From Leptolinea tardivitalis (lineage in GTDB: Bacteria > Chloroflexota > Anaerolineae > Anaerolineales > Anaerolineaceae), in assembly GCF_001050275.1 (NCBI RefSeq), contig NZ_BBYA01000008.1, positions 652,319 to 716,318 on the forward strand: a DNA stretch of 64,000 nucleotides. Direction: 5' to 3'. Both the position numbers and the translations under genes were made by a program. How positions within the stretch are numbered: position 1 is the stretch's first letter; each line of letters starts with the position of its first letter. The notes under the pieces were generated by a model. The model worked only from the letters and a program-made list of their open reading frames with translations. It ran no database searches and was not told the DNA's origin. Below, one piece after another: positions 28,903-37,376 of this stretch.

Positions 28903-29226
28903 TTACTCTTCCATTTTTGGTGAATGAGCAGTATCCACTACATCATCCGGAAGATTTGTAAGATAAGATCTTAGTACTTCACGATCCATCTCGGTCAATT
29001 CAGTTTTCAAAGCACTGGCAAGAGGACCTTTTAGCCCATTTTCCCAACATCGTTTGTTTTCATGAAGATATGCACCGCGACCGGCGATCTTGCCACCGGG
29101 GTCGATGATAATACCCTCATTCGTGCGAACCAGGCGAATTAGATTTTTTTTCTCCAACACCTGATGGCATCCAACACACGTTCGCTGGGGTATATGCCGA
29201 ATACGATTACCAGATTTTTTTGCCAC
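28903..29226 (-). CDS. ylxR: YlxR-family RNA-binding protein
   Basis: 107 residues with the YlxR signature PQRTCVGCHQVLEKKNLIRLVR and GGKIAGRGAYLHENKRCWENGL. Located between nusA and infB as usual. A partner YlxQ (L7Ae-like) gene, normally next, is absent here; the 120 bases before infB hold only a leader. Confidence 0.9.
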   Translation of the reverse strand: MAKKSGNRIRHIPQRTCVGCHQVLEKKNLIRLVRTNEGIIIDPGGKIAGRGAYLHENKRCWENGLKGPLASALKTELTEMDREVLRSYLTNLPDDVVDTAHSPKMEE

Positions 29227-29245
29227 CTTTCCTTTACTCTAATTC

Positions 29246-31093
29246 TTACTCATCCCAGTCCCAACCGCCGCCACGTTTATGTTTCTTGATTACTGTGGTC
29301 ATATCACGATCAGGATCATATGTAACTTCAACATGTTTCGGTTTCTTTTTCTTCCCGGATTTTTTGGAGACTTCGTCCAATTCATCATCTTCTTCTGAAA
29401 CAGGTTCAATGATATCCAAGGCTTCTGATTTCAGAGAGAATAATTGATCAAATGACACTTCCTCTTCTGGCTCTTCTACAGATTCAACTGTCGTTACCGG
29501 TTCCGCCATTTCAACATCTGAAACTGGTGTTGTTTCAACAATCGGGGTTTCTACGATTGGAGATTCTACAATGGGTTCTGGTACTTCAACAACCGCAGGA
29601 GCTTCCAGTTGTGACATGAAATTCTGAATTTCCTGCATGGCTCGTGGTCCAATACCCTGGAGTTTTAAAATACTATCAGGTGATGTGCGGTATGTGTAAG
29701 CCAGGTCACGAACTGTAAGAATATTTGCTTCCTGAAGGAGGTATGTAACGTGCTCAGGTAAACCAGAATCCAAGATATCCACATCCAATTTTTCTGTTGG
29801 AATATCTTTAAGAACCTCAACGATTTTTTCTTCTTCCATGTCAGGAGTCGGTTGTTTGTGAGCGATTGCCCGGCGTTCAACACGATCCACAAATTTCGTC
29901 ATTACATCATATTCTTCAGGTGGAAGCGGGCGGCCGTCAGCTTTCTTTACAAGCATGGCTTCAATGACTGGAATTACATCATGTTCAGCTTCAGCCTGCA
30001 TCATGTATGTCTCATCTGAAGATAATTTGTTTAAGGCATCACTGGCAGCTTCAGGAAGGCTCTTAATATCAATCCGCCAGCCAGTCAATTTGGCAGCCAA
30101 ACGGGCATTTTGACCATCACGACCAATAGCCAGACTTAATTGGTCTTCTGGCACAACAACCGTGGCTGTTTTACCATTTTCTGACTGTTCGTTCAGATAG
30201 ACTCCGCTAACACGGGCAGGAGATATTGCTTTGGCTATGTATACTGCCGGATCATTGCTCCATTCAATTACATCGATCTTTTCATCATGCAATTCACGAA
30301 CAATTGCCTGAATTCGGACACCGCGAATTCCAACACATGCACCAACTGGATCAATACCTGCCTGAGCAGCTGAAACGGCTACTTTGGCACGCTGACCCGG
30401 CTCACGGGCGATAGAACGAATTTCTACTACACCGTGATAAATTTCTGGCACTTCGTTTTCCAATAGACGGCGCAGAAAATTTCGATGAGTTCTTGAAAGG
30501 ATGATTTGTGGCCCGCGCTGTGAATCTTTTACCTCGGAAATCAATGCACGAACGCGATCGTGAATACGGAATCGCTCACCGCCAATCATTTCTTTGCGGG
30601 GCATCGTGCCTTCTGCTTTCATTTCAAGGCCGATTGTTAAACCTTGGCCACCAACTGCCTGAACAACCCCTGATACGATTTCACCAAGCTGTTTTTCATA
30701 AAAACTCAATTGCGATTGGCGCTCGGCATCACGGATTCTCTGTTGAATCACCTGACGGGCAGTCTGTGCAGCAACACGGCCGAAATCCTTGGGAGTAGAT
30801 TCAACCAATACCATGCTGCCCAATTCGGCATTTGGATTTACCTTGCGTGCTTCTTCCAGAGTCACTTCTGTGCGTTCATCTTGAGATTCTTCTACAACTT
30901 CTTTTTCGGCATAGATGGTGACCTGGCCAGAATCGGGGTCAATTTTTGCTTCAACTAATTGTGCATTTGAAGCATTGACCGCACGTCGATAGGCTGAAAC
31001 CATAGCAGATTCCAATGCCTGCAGAATGATCTCTTTCGGTAATTGTTTTTCTTCCAGAACTTCATTGAAAGCCAGTGTGAATTCGTTTTTCAT
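29246..31093 (-). CDS. nusA: Transcription termination/antitermination factor NusA with long C-terminal tail
   Basis: 615 residues. NusA N-terminal domain (about 1-130), S1 domain (GEIVSGVVQAVGGQGLTIGL), and two KH domains (GACVGIRGVRIQAIVREL and LAIGRDGQNARLAAKLTGW). A C-terminal helix-hairpin-helix segment (ILKLQGIGPRAMQEIQNFM) follows, then an acidic Val/Pro/Glu repeat (VVEVPEPIVESPIVETPIVE) and a Lys-rich end (KKSGKKKKPKH). The tail is about 120 residues beyond the usual core. RimP, which normally precedes nusA, is not present upstream. Confidence 0.95.
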   Translation of the reverse strand: MKNEFTLAFNEVLEEKQLPKEIILQALESAMVSAYRRAVNASNAQLVEAKIDPDSGQVTIYAEKEVVEESQDERTEVTLEEARKVNPNAELGSMVLVESTPKDFGRVAAQTARQVIQQRIRDAERQSQLSFYEKQLGEIVSGVVQAVGGQGLTIGLEMKAEGTMPRKEMIGGERFRIHDRVRALISEVKDSQRGPQIILSRTHRNFLRRLLENEVPEIYHGVVEIRSIAREPGQRAKVAVSAAQAGIDPVGACVGIRGVRIQAIVRELHDEKIDVIEWSNDPAVYIAKAISPARVSGVYLNEQSENGKTATVVVPEDQLSLAIGRDGQNARLAAKLTGWRIDIKSLPEAASDALNKLSSDETYMMQAEAEHDVIPVIEAMLVKKADGRPLPPEEYDVMTKFVDRVERRAIAHKQPTPDMEEEKIVEVLKDIPTEKLDVDILDSGLPEHVTYLLQEANILTVRDLAYTYRTSPDSILKLQGIGPRAMQEIQNFMSQLEAPAVVEVPEPIVESPIVETPIVETTPVSDVEMAEPVTTVESVEEPEEEVSFDQLFSLKSEALDIIEPVSEEDDELDEVSKKSGKKKKPKHVEVTYDPDRDMTTVIKKHKRGGGWDWDE

Positions 31094-31130
31094 TTCTTTA
31101 CAGACTCCGAGTGAAACCCGTTACAAACAG

Positions 31131-31153
31131 AAAAGTGGGGGAAACCCACTTTT
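31131..31153 (-). promoter_or_regulatory. Hairpin in the nusA leader
   Basis: A perfect 9-bp inverted repeat AAAAGTGGG/CCCACTTTT with a five-base loop lies about 40 bases ahead of the nusA start. There is no U tract on the minus strand after it, so it is not a plain terminator. It could be an RNA element for autoregulation or an RNase site; role not known. Confidence 0.4.
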
Positions 31154-31282
31154 CAAGGACGACTAAAAAGCTAAAAGCGTATATATTTTAGCATAGGCGA
31201 ACTGCTTAATCAAGTAGATTCCGGGTATACTTGAATTTCAGCAGATTAAACTAGAATTAGAATTCATTACATAAACCAAACT

Positions 31283-31313
31283 ATCCCAATGGGTTACAAA
31301 CAACCATTGGGAT
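31283..31313. promoter_or_regulatory. Inverted repeat upstream of the sphingoid-base genes
   Basis: A perfect 10-bp inverted repeat ATCCCAATGG/CCATTGGGAT with an 11-base spacer, 30 bases before the SDR start and between divergent units. No T run follows on either strand, so an operator or an RNA hairpin is more likely than a terminator. Confidence 0.4.
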
Positions 31314-31343
31314 TATGTGAATGTGAGATAAAGGAAATTGACG

Positions 31344-32177
31344 ATGAATTTCAGGGGTAAAAATGTATTAATTACCGGCGGATCACGGGGAATCGGATTG
31401 GCTGTAAGTGAAGCGCTAGCAAGAAAATGCGCAAATATAACTATCATCGCGCGCGATATCGAAAGATTGAATAAAGCTGTAGATATTATCAAAAATGCGA
31501 GGATGGAAACAGATCAGACAATTAATGGGATTCCGTTGGATGTTACCTCCTCGAGAGATGTAATGGAAAAAATTGGTGGATTCATAACAGAGAATGGTGC
31601 TCCAGATATCGTAATCAATTCTGCAGGTTTTGCCCATCCTGGAAATATCGAAGATCTACCTCTAGAGATATTTCATAAAACAATGAATGTGAATTATTTT
31701 GGTACTGTTAATATTATTAAGGCAGTATTACCTGCAATGCTTGAAAAGAAGACTGGGCTTATTGTGAATATTTCATCGGTAAGTGGTTTTCTCGGGATAT
31801 ATGGTTATACGGCATATAGTGGATCAAAGTTTGCTGTTACCGGATTTTCAGATGCTCTTCGTAATGAATTGAAACCTCGAGGAATTGATGTGGCGATTGT
31901 ATTTCCTCCAGATACCGACACCGAACAACTTGCATATGAGTCAAAATTCAAACCAGCAGTGACAAAAGAGATAGCGGGTTCGGCAGGTTTAATGACTCCG
32001 CAAGCTGTTGCAGCGGGAATTGTACGTGGAATTGAAAGACACCAGTATATTATCACCCCGGGTTTTGAACCATCCATGATTTACTGGCTTCAAAACTTTA
32101 TGGGAAATGTGACTTTCAAAGTTTTGGATCACATGTCTTTGAAAGCATATAAAAAATACAAAAATGGAAATTTGTAG
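31344..32177 (+). CDS. Short-chain dehydrogenase resembling 3-ketosphinganine reductase
   Basis: 277 residues from ATG 31344 (AAGGA nine bases upstream; a TTG six bases earlier is less likely). The Rossmann motif TGGSRGIG is at about 11-18, NSAG is present, and the active site is SSVSGFLGIYGYTAYSGSKFAV (Ser, Tyr, Lys). The closing helices (ITPGFEPSMIYWLQNFM) resemble KDSR/FVT1-type 3-ketodihydrosphingosine reductases. It should reduce a 3-keto group with NADPH. The next gene encodes a serine palmitoyltransferase-like enzyme, supporting that substrate. Function by context; another keto-substrate cannot be excluded. Confidence 0.65.
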   Translation: MNFRGKNVLITGGSRGIGLAVSEALARKCANITIIARDIERLNKAVDIIKNARMETDQTINGIPLDVTSSRDVMEKIGGFITENGAPDIVINSAGFAHPGNIEDLPLEIFHKTMNVNYFGTVNIIKAVLPAMLEKKTGLIVNISSVSGFLGIYGYTAYSGSKFAVTGFSDALRNELKPRGIDVAIVFPPDTDTEQLAYESKFKPAVTKEIAGSAGLMTPQAVAAGIVRGIERHQYIITPGFEPSMIYWLQNFMGNVTFKVLDHMSLKAYKKYKNGNL

Positions 32178-32248
32178 AATTCTCGGATGGAAGCATTATT
32201 CATTCCGATGTATGCAAAATTATTCATTTTCAATATATGGAGACAGTC

Positions 32249-33427
32249 ATGGATATCTTTGAAAAATGTTTTCAATATACAGAAGTAAAAACCGCCATAA
32301 AAGAAGGATATTATCCTTATTTCATCCCTTTGACTGAAAATGAAGGAACCGAAGTCACATTCAAAGGCCATCGCATGATTATGTGCGGGTCAAATAATTA
32401 CCTCGGTCTAACTACTCATCCAAAAGTTCGGGAAGCCGCTATAGAAGCAATAAAAAAGTATGGTACAAGTTGTACTGGATCAAGATTTCTCAATGGGACC
32501 CTTGAAATGCATGAAAATCTTGAAGCTGAATTGGCTGAATGGGTGGGAAAGAAGGCTGCATTAACTTTTTCAACTGGAATGCAAGTAAATCTTGGCACAA
32601 TAAGTGCCCTGTTAAACAAAGATGACACTGTTATTCTTGATAAAGATGACCATGCGAGTATTGTCGATGGTGCAAGACTTGGTTTTGGAAAGATAGAACG
32701 ATACCGTCATAACGATCTTGATCACCTCGATCGGGTTATGAGAAGTATCCCTGAAACATCGGGAAAGTTATTAGTGACTGACGGAGTTTTTTCGATGGAA
32801 GGAGATCTGGCAATGGTTCCGGAGTTAGTGGATTCATGCCAGAAATATGGTGCCCGAATAATGATCGATGATGCTCATGGTATTGGTGTAACAGGAGATG
32901 GGCATGGAACTGCCTGGCATTTTGGCCTTACCGATAAGGTAGACCTGGTCATGTCTACTTTTAGCAAGAGTTTTGCTTCTCTGGGTGGCTTTGTTGCGGG
33001 TGATGAAGATATTATTGACTATATTAAACACCATGCACGATCATTAATCTTCAGCGCAAGTATTACTCCGGCATCAACGGCTTCGGCCATGGCTGCATTA
33101 CACGTCATGAAAGATGAACCCGAACGTATAAAACGAATAAACCAGATTGGTGAAAAAATGCGGGATGGATATAAATCGATGGGATTCAATGTGGGAAAAT
33201 CCGTGACACCTATCATACCAATCATGGTGGGTGATGATCAGAAAACCTTTTTGTTCTGGCGAACATTATTTGATGAAGGTGTTTTTGTAAACCCAGTGAT
33301 ATCTCCAGCAGTTGCACCAGGATGTCAACTATTACGCACTAGTTATATGGCATCTCATACAGATGCACAGTTGGATAGAGTGCTTGAAACATTTAAGAAA
33401 GTTGGAAAGAAGGTTGGAATAATTTAG
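32249..33427 (+). CDS. Serine palmitoyltransferase-like alpha-oxoamine synthase (PLP)
   Basis: 392 residues from ATG 32249, which has GGAG six bases upstream. A class II aminotransferase fold: GSNNYLGLTTHP, SRFLNGTLEMHENLE, FSTGMQVNLG, the PLP Asp/His in IDDAHGIGVTG, and the Schiff-base lysine in STFSKSFASLGGFVAG (about residue 240). The pattern YYPYF... GTSCTGSRFLNGTLEMH and HASIVDGARL closely follows bacterial serine palmitoyltransferases of Bacteroides type, rather than BioF or Kbl. It would condense serine with an acyl thioester to 3-ketosphinganine, the substrate of the preceding gene product. No acyl carrier protein or ceramide synthase gene is adjacent. Confidence 0.7.
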   Translation: MDIFEKCFQYTEVKTAIKEGYYPYFIPLTENEGTEVTFKGHRMIMCGSNNYLGLTTHPKVREAAIEAIKKYGTSCTGSRFLNGTLEMHENLEAELAEWVGKKAALTFSTGMQVNLGTISALLNKDDTVILDKDDHASIVDGARLGFGKIERYRHNDLDHLDRVMRSIPETSGKLLVTDGVFSMEGDLAMVPELVDSCQKYGARIMIDDAHGIGVTGDGHGTAWHFGLTDKVDLVMSTFSKSFASLGGFVAGDEDIIDYIKHHARSLIFSASITPASTASAMAALHVMKDEPERIKRINQIGEKMRDGYKSMGFNVGKSVTPIIPIMVGDDQKTFLFWRTLFDEGVFVNPVISPAVAPGCQLLRTSYMASHTDAQLDRVLETFKKVGKKVGII

Positions 33428-33429
33428 TT

Positions 33430-34806
33430 ATGAAGAAACAACCTTTGCCAGTCAGGGGCTGGTTAAAAAAATCTGCTTTCGATATTTTAACCTTCCTGAT
33501 TATTCTGGGTGCTATAGTTTTTCGCTTCTCATTTTATGAGGATATTCGATTATCCATTGCCACAAATGATTCTTCATCATATTACAATCAGGTGGAGATA
33601 CCTCTGTTTAGTTGGGAAGCGTTCACATCTCGGCGATTACCCAGTTATCCTGTTTTCTTAAGCCTCTTTAAACCTGAAGATGGTTTTCCAAGCCCAACAG
33701 CCATCAGCTACCCTGCAGCCCACGGAGTTGGAACCAGAAATAAAGCAATGCAACCCGGGTTTGATATAGCTGTTAGTGTGCAGGCGATTCTTGCAGTCTT
33801 TTCATGGACTTTCTTTACCGTTATCTTTTGTAGAAGACTCAATAATAAATTACTTCGTCCCATCGCCGCGGCAATTATCTTGGCTTTTGCATTTACCCCA
33901 TCAATGGTTGAATGGGATTCCATACTGATGACGGAATCTCTCTGTTTCTCTTCCTTTATTCTTCTCTCTGCCATAACTGTTGAATTGTTATTCAGAATAT
34001 TTGTTGATAAAAAAATCAAAGGAAAAATCACCGGCTCTTTGTTTGTTATATGGGGACTTCTTGTTCCAGTATGGGCTTTTTTACGCGATTCCAACGCAAA
34101 TACTTTGATAATACTGGTTGTCCTGTTGTTCCTTCTTCTGGCAATCCCTAATATTCGAAAACAGATACCCGTGTATTGGGTTACGGGATTGGCAGTTTGG
34201 GTTGGATTTCTTGCTTTTTGGTATTCGTTTACTACATTATCGGCAAACAGATGGATATACGGTTGGACAGATATCTACTATGATTGGATTAAAGGATATT
34301 CATCACGCTTGAAATTCTTCACAGACCATGGTATGCCACGACCTTGGACGCCTGAATGGGTAAAAGAAAATGGTTCCAAGACATACTTGTTATTTCTTTT
34401 CCAACATCCAGGATTTATGATTACCGAATTTTTTGGAAGATTATCGGATGCGTTCTCTGAGAACATACAACCATTTTTTTATACATATCCAACATTATGG
34501 CGAAAAATGGTATTGGCTTTAGGGGATATTTTACATCCTCTCTCCAGCACAGCATTTGTATTTCCTTTGGTTAGTGGATTCTTAATCGTATTTTCTGGAT
34601 TACGGGAAAATTTACCTGACAATCTACCCTGGATGTTCTTTATTATTTGGATCATATGTATCATTTATGGACTATACGTGGCTAGTTTCTTTGGAGATAG
34701 CGCTGGATTGATACGCCATTCTATGGGTGGAGTAGTTTTCATGCGGTTACTTGTCTGGATGACGCCAATAATCCTGACTGAAGTTGCACTTAAAAATAGA
34801 ACATGA
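33430..34806 (+). CDS. Polytopic membrane protein, possible GT-C glycosyltransferase
   Basis: 458 residues starting two bases after the stop of the preceding gene. About ten hydrophobic segments (ILTFLIILGAIVFRFSF, AILAVFSWTFFTVIF, IAAAIILAFAFTP, SFILLSAITVELLF, IILVVLLFLLLAI and others) surround one large extracytoplasmic loop after TM1, as in GT-C/PMT-like proteins. The TESLCF motif and a late loop with RLSDAFSENIQP also fit. It may glycosylate a lipid made by the two upstream enzymes, which is inference from operon position. A terminator follows. Confidence 0.55.
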   Translation: MKKQPLPVRGWLKKSAFDILTFLIILGAIVFRFSFYEDIRLSIATNDSSSYYNQVEIPLFSWEAFTSRRLPSYPVFLSLFKPEDGFPSPTAISYPAAHGVGTRNKAMQPGFDIAVSVQAILAVFSWTFFTVIFCRRLNNKLLRPIAAAIILAFAFTPSMVEWDSILMTESLCFSSFILLSAITVELLFRIFVDKKIKGKITGSLFVIWGLLVPVWAFLRDSNANTLIILVVLLFLLLAIPNIRKQIPVYWVTGLAVWVGFLAFWYSFTTLSANRWIYGWTDIYYDWIKGYSSRLKFFTDHGMPRPWTPEWVKENGSKTYLLFLFQHPGFMITEFFGRLSDAFSENIQPFFYTYPTLWRKMVLALGDILHPLSSTAFVFPLVSGFLIVFSGLRENLPDNLPWMFFIIWIICIIYGLYVASFFGDSAGLIRHSMGGVVFMRLLVWMTPIILTEVALKNRT

Positions 34807-34852
34807 GGGAGACTCATAACTAACCTGGATTCGTCCTAAAAAGAAGAGATAA

Positions 34853-34882
34853 AAAGAGGCTGACCTCAAAAGCAGCCTCTTT
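34853..34882 (+). terminator. Terminator of the sphingoid-base operon
   Basis: A 10-bp perfect stem AAAGAGGCTG/CAGCCTCTTT about 45 bases after the last gene. The T run after the stem is short. Confidence 0.65.
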
Positions 34883-34920
34883 AGTTATGATAATTTGAGT
34901 ATTCAAATAAATCTATTAAG

Positions 34921-34991
34921 TTTATGGCTAATTATTTTGATTCTATTGCCAGTTATTATGACGCTATTGCCAGTATCTTTGATTCACTACA
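34921..34991 (+). repeat. Solitary right end of an earlier Tn7-like insertion
   Basis: The sequence matches the right end of the large element over about 70 bases. It has TATTGCC repeats at 34944 and 34965 and terminal CTTTGATTCACTACA, one base different from the CTTTGATTCCCTACA of the current right end. It stops exactly at the ACCTA target duplication. No matching left end, tns genes or second ACCTA copy were seen to the left, so the rest of this older element has been deleted. Confidence 0.8.
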
Positions 34992-34996
34992 ACCTA
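34992..34996. repeat. Left target-site duplication ACCTA
   Basis: Five bases directly before TGTAGGG. Identical to 60821-60825 after the right end. Tn7-family elements make 5-bp duplications. Confidence 0.9.
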
Positions 34997-35312
34997 TGTA
35001 GGGAATCAAAGATACTGGCAATTGCTCAATCTTAAGGGATATCGATTAAATCAAAATTATTGGCAATTATCTTCAAATTACTTGGCAATATTTTACTTTT
35101 TTATAACAATAAATGGCAATACACTTACTTTCAACAAAACTCAAAGTTTACTGAATATGATGGCAATACCTTAATCAAACTATTTTGTATAAGGTTGATG
35201 TACAATTATATTAAAAAGAACAAAACAGGATTAACAGAATTTTTTTTTAACGAATATATTGGCAATTTTCTTACTAATGATAATTAACAATATTGGCAAA
35301 AAAAACGGCAAT
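34997..35312 (+). repeat. Transposon left end with TGGCAAT repeats (TnsB sites)
   Basis: From the terminal TGTAGGG, the motif (T)GGCAAT recurs at 35016, 35061, 35083, 35114, 35161, 35260, 35294 (TGGCAAA) and 35306 (CGGCAAT). All are in the same orientation and irregularly spaced. They are reverse complements of the ATTGCCA motifs in the right end, as expected for TnsB-binding sites. The left end is more loosely packed than the right end. The bases 35313-35500 after it are AT-rich and hold no gene I can support. Confidence 0.8.
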
Positions 35313-35500
35313 ACCCTAATCTTTTTTTATATTAGTTTGTTCTAATAAGTTAATAGAAAATTGCGAGTTTTAAAAGAAAAGAATTAGAACAAAATTAATT
35401 TCCATAACTATGAATTATATATCCAATCGCGATTAAAGGAGGCATATCAGGTTTTAGCCTCTAATAGTAGCCTATATTTTCTAAAGAAAATTTGAAAGTT

Positions 35501-36026
35501 CATTATATCAAAATCTTGTTAAACGAAATCTTTGGACGTAATTGTTTTATGAACGAGATAATTTGGGCTTATGACTATAGTGGAAAACATATGAGCAAAT
35601 GTCCGCCAAAGCACGACAACATTCTGTTTTATGTAAAAGACCCTAACAATTACATTTTTATGTAGACGATACTGACCTAGAGGTATACATGGCACCGGGT
35701 TTGGCTGGCCCAGAAAAAGCTGCAAAGGGAAAGCTCCAACAGATGCTTGGTGGTGGACAATTGTAGATACAAATTCGAAAGAGCGAAAAGGTTACCCAAC
35801 CCAAAAAACACTAGGAATAATTAATCGAATAATCAGAGCTTCTTCGAATCCTGGGGATACTGTGTTAGATTTTTTTGCAGGTAGTGGCGCTGTGGGCGAT
35901 AGTTGCATTAACCTCGGCAAAAAATCATTTTTTATTGATAATAATCTAGAGACATTACAGACTATGGCAAGACGATTTCAAAACAACATTGATATCTATT
36001 GGAATAATTATTCTCCTGAAGAATAA
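35501..36026 (+). pseudogene. Decayed site-specific DNA methyltransferase (N6-adenine/N4-cytosine type), C-terminal part
   Basis: Read across frames, the segment gives HYIKILLNEIFGRNCFMNEIIWAYDYSGK, then PAKHDNI-like PPKHDNILFYVKDP, then DDTDLEVYMAPGLAGPEKAAKGKL. After a shift it gives DAWWWTIVDTNSKERKGYPTQKT and NPGDTVLDFFAGSGAVGDSC (SAM motif I). This is the usual order of beta-class methyltransferases. An in-frame TAG near 35662 and a frameshift near 35732 break it, and the N-terminal half with the DPPY motif is missing. Remnant of a restriction-modification gene near the left end. Confidence 0.75.
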
Positions 36027-36348
36027 TCATCCGTCTTCAAAGGCAAAGTACATAGCTTTCTCTTTGCGTATATAAGTAAGTATATTTCATTAATTTTTAA
36101 ATAAATCGTAGGAAAACAGAAAATAGCTTTCTGAAAATATTATAAGCTTCTTATTTTTTTTTACCAAAGTTGTAATGGCAACATTCTAGCAAACTGTTAA
36201 ATATTCTTATTGAATCAATTAATCTAATTTAATTTAATTAACTATTCAAATAGATATTTAGAGTCTAGGATTTTATAAAATTATAGCAACAATAAGTAGA
36301 TTATTTATTGTATTATTATGGTAAACAAATAATTTCAGGGAGGAATAC
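36027..36348. other. AT-rich spacer without a gene
   Basis: 322 bases of strongly AT-rich sequence between the methyltransferase remnant and the YejK-like gene. I see no coding frame, tRNA or clear hairpin. The promoter of the YejK-like gene must lie here, but no convincing -35/-10 pair stands out. Confidence 0.5.
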
Positions 36349-37245
36349 ATGGCCACAAAACTTATTTCTTTAGCTTATCACTTAGTCGATAAAAAGAAAC
36401 CAGAACTTAAGTTTTCTCAAGGAGTAATTAAAGCCATCGATTTGCCTAAAGAAATACTTGATTTCTTTGTTGAATTGACAGACAAATTAATTCAAACAAA
36501 TGATTCTGGGAATTGTGTATCTGGCAACTTTCAAAAAGTGGATGCTGAGACATTAATAAAGGATATTTTAGATGCTCCGGAAAAACTCTTTGATGATTCA
36601 ATAGAATTAGCCAATATACTCTTTGAATCTTCGCCCAAAAATGCTTCTCGCGGATTACTAGCAATTTTACATTGTCATGATGGCATAATTAATAAAGACT
36701 TTTTGGCGATATACAAAATTAAATGCGAAGATGAAAAGATAATTAAGATAGTGACAGGCGAACAAATACCACAACTAAAAGTTGAAGAATTAAGAGACAT
36801 ATTATTTAGACAGCTTCAGAAAGGTGCTATTTATCCTCATCCCAATAAAAAAAACTTCGATATCAAAGTATTTGACTTACAAACACAAGATGAGCCGAGA
36901 AAATACTTTAGTCAAGTATTTCTAGGGTGTAAAACAAAATTGTCAGATGAACATCAAATAAAGAGACTTGTTCCAGAATTAAACAAATTTTCATTAACGA
37001 ACGGAATAAAATTTTACAAAGAAAAAGTCCCTCGTTTTTTATCAACTATCGGTCAAATTAAAGGTGATATTGAGATTCAAGATGTTGAAAAGGCAATAAA
37101 AGAACAGCAATTGTTTGGTGAAGGATATACGAGTGAGAAATTTCATAATTATGTTATCCAATCTAATGATTTAGCTGATTTTAAAATCGAATCACCATTA
37201 TTGTTAAAAATGGGGACAGGAATAAAAAGAAAAGTAAAAAATTAA
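36349..37245 (+). CDS. YejK/NdpA (NA37)-like nucleoid-associated protein, apparent frameshift near its end
   Basis: The frame gives 298 residues, starting at ATG 36349 with GGGAGG seven bases upstream. The layout (SPKNASRGLLAILHCHDG, DFLAIYKIKCEDEKIIKIV, then KYFSQVFLGCKTK and an FYKEKVPRFLSTIG helix region) resembles NA37/YejK proteins, which bind the nucleoid. After residue 297 a run of six As at 37236-37241 is followed by TAA. In the +1 frame the protein would continue VTDPKLLGLEISGPPEVMEKVL... to a stop at 37384, giving about 345 residues, close to E. coli YejK (335). So either a one-base insertion, a sequencing error or slippage. The restored gene overlaps the next start (ATGAATAA). Confidence 0.55.
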   Translation: MATKLISLAYHLVDKKKPELKFSQGVIKAIDLPKEILDFFVELTDKLIQTNDSGNCVSGNFQKVDAETLIKDILDAPEKLFDDSIELANILFESSPKNASRGLLAILHCHDGIINKDFLAIYKIKCEDEKIIKIVTGEQIPQLKVEELRDILFRQLQKGAIYPHPNKKNFDIKVFDLQTQDEPRKYFSQVFLGCKTKLSDEHQIKRLVPELNKFSLTNGIKFYKEKVPRFLSTIGQIKGDIEIQDVEKAIKEQQLFGEGYTSEKFHNYVIQSNDLADFKIESPLLLKMGTGIKRKVKN

Positions 37246-37376
37246 AGTAACTGACCCAAAATTGTTAGGTTTAGAAATCTCTGGGCCTCCTGAAGTTATG
37301 GAAAAAGTACTATCTTCTGATGGAAATAATGTTGTTATTACTTTAGAAGTTTTAAATTCCAATATCGAGATTGATT

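Noticed and set aside
31344..34920. Sphingoid-base genes as cargo of the older, deleted Tn7-like element
   Set aside because: No TGTAG terminus, TGGCAAT repeats or second ACCTA were found to their left, and base composition is like the host flank. Cannot be supported.
35060..35287. 75-codon frame in the left end
   Set aside because: It runs through the TnsB repeats, has no ribosome-binding site, and its translation is low-complexity Asn/Lys/Phe.
34997..35312. Repeated TGGCAAT motifs suggestive of a CRISPR-like array
   Set aside because: Units are only 7 bases, spacing is irregular, and they mirror inverted motifs at the other end, as expected for TnsB sites. No cas genes are present.
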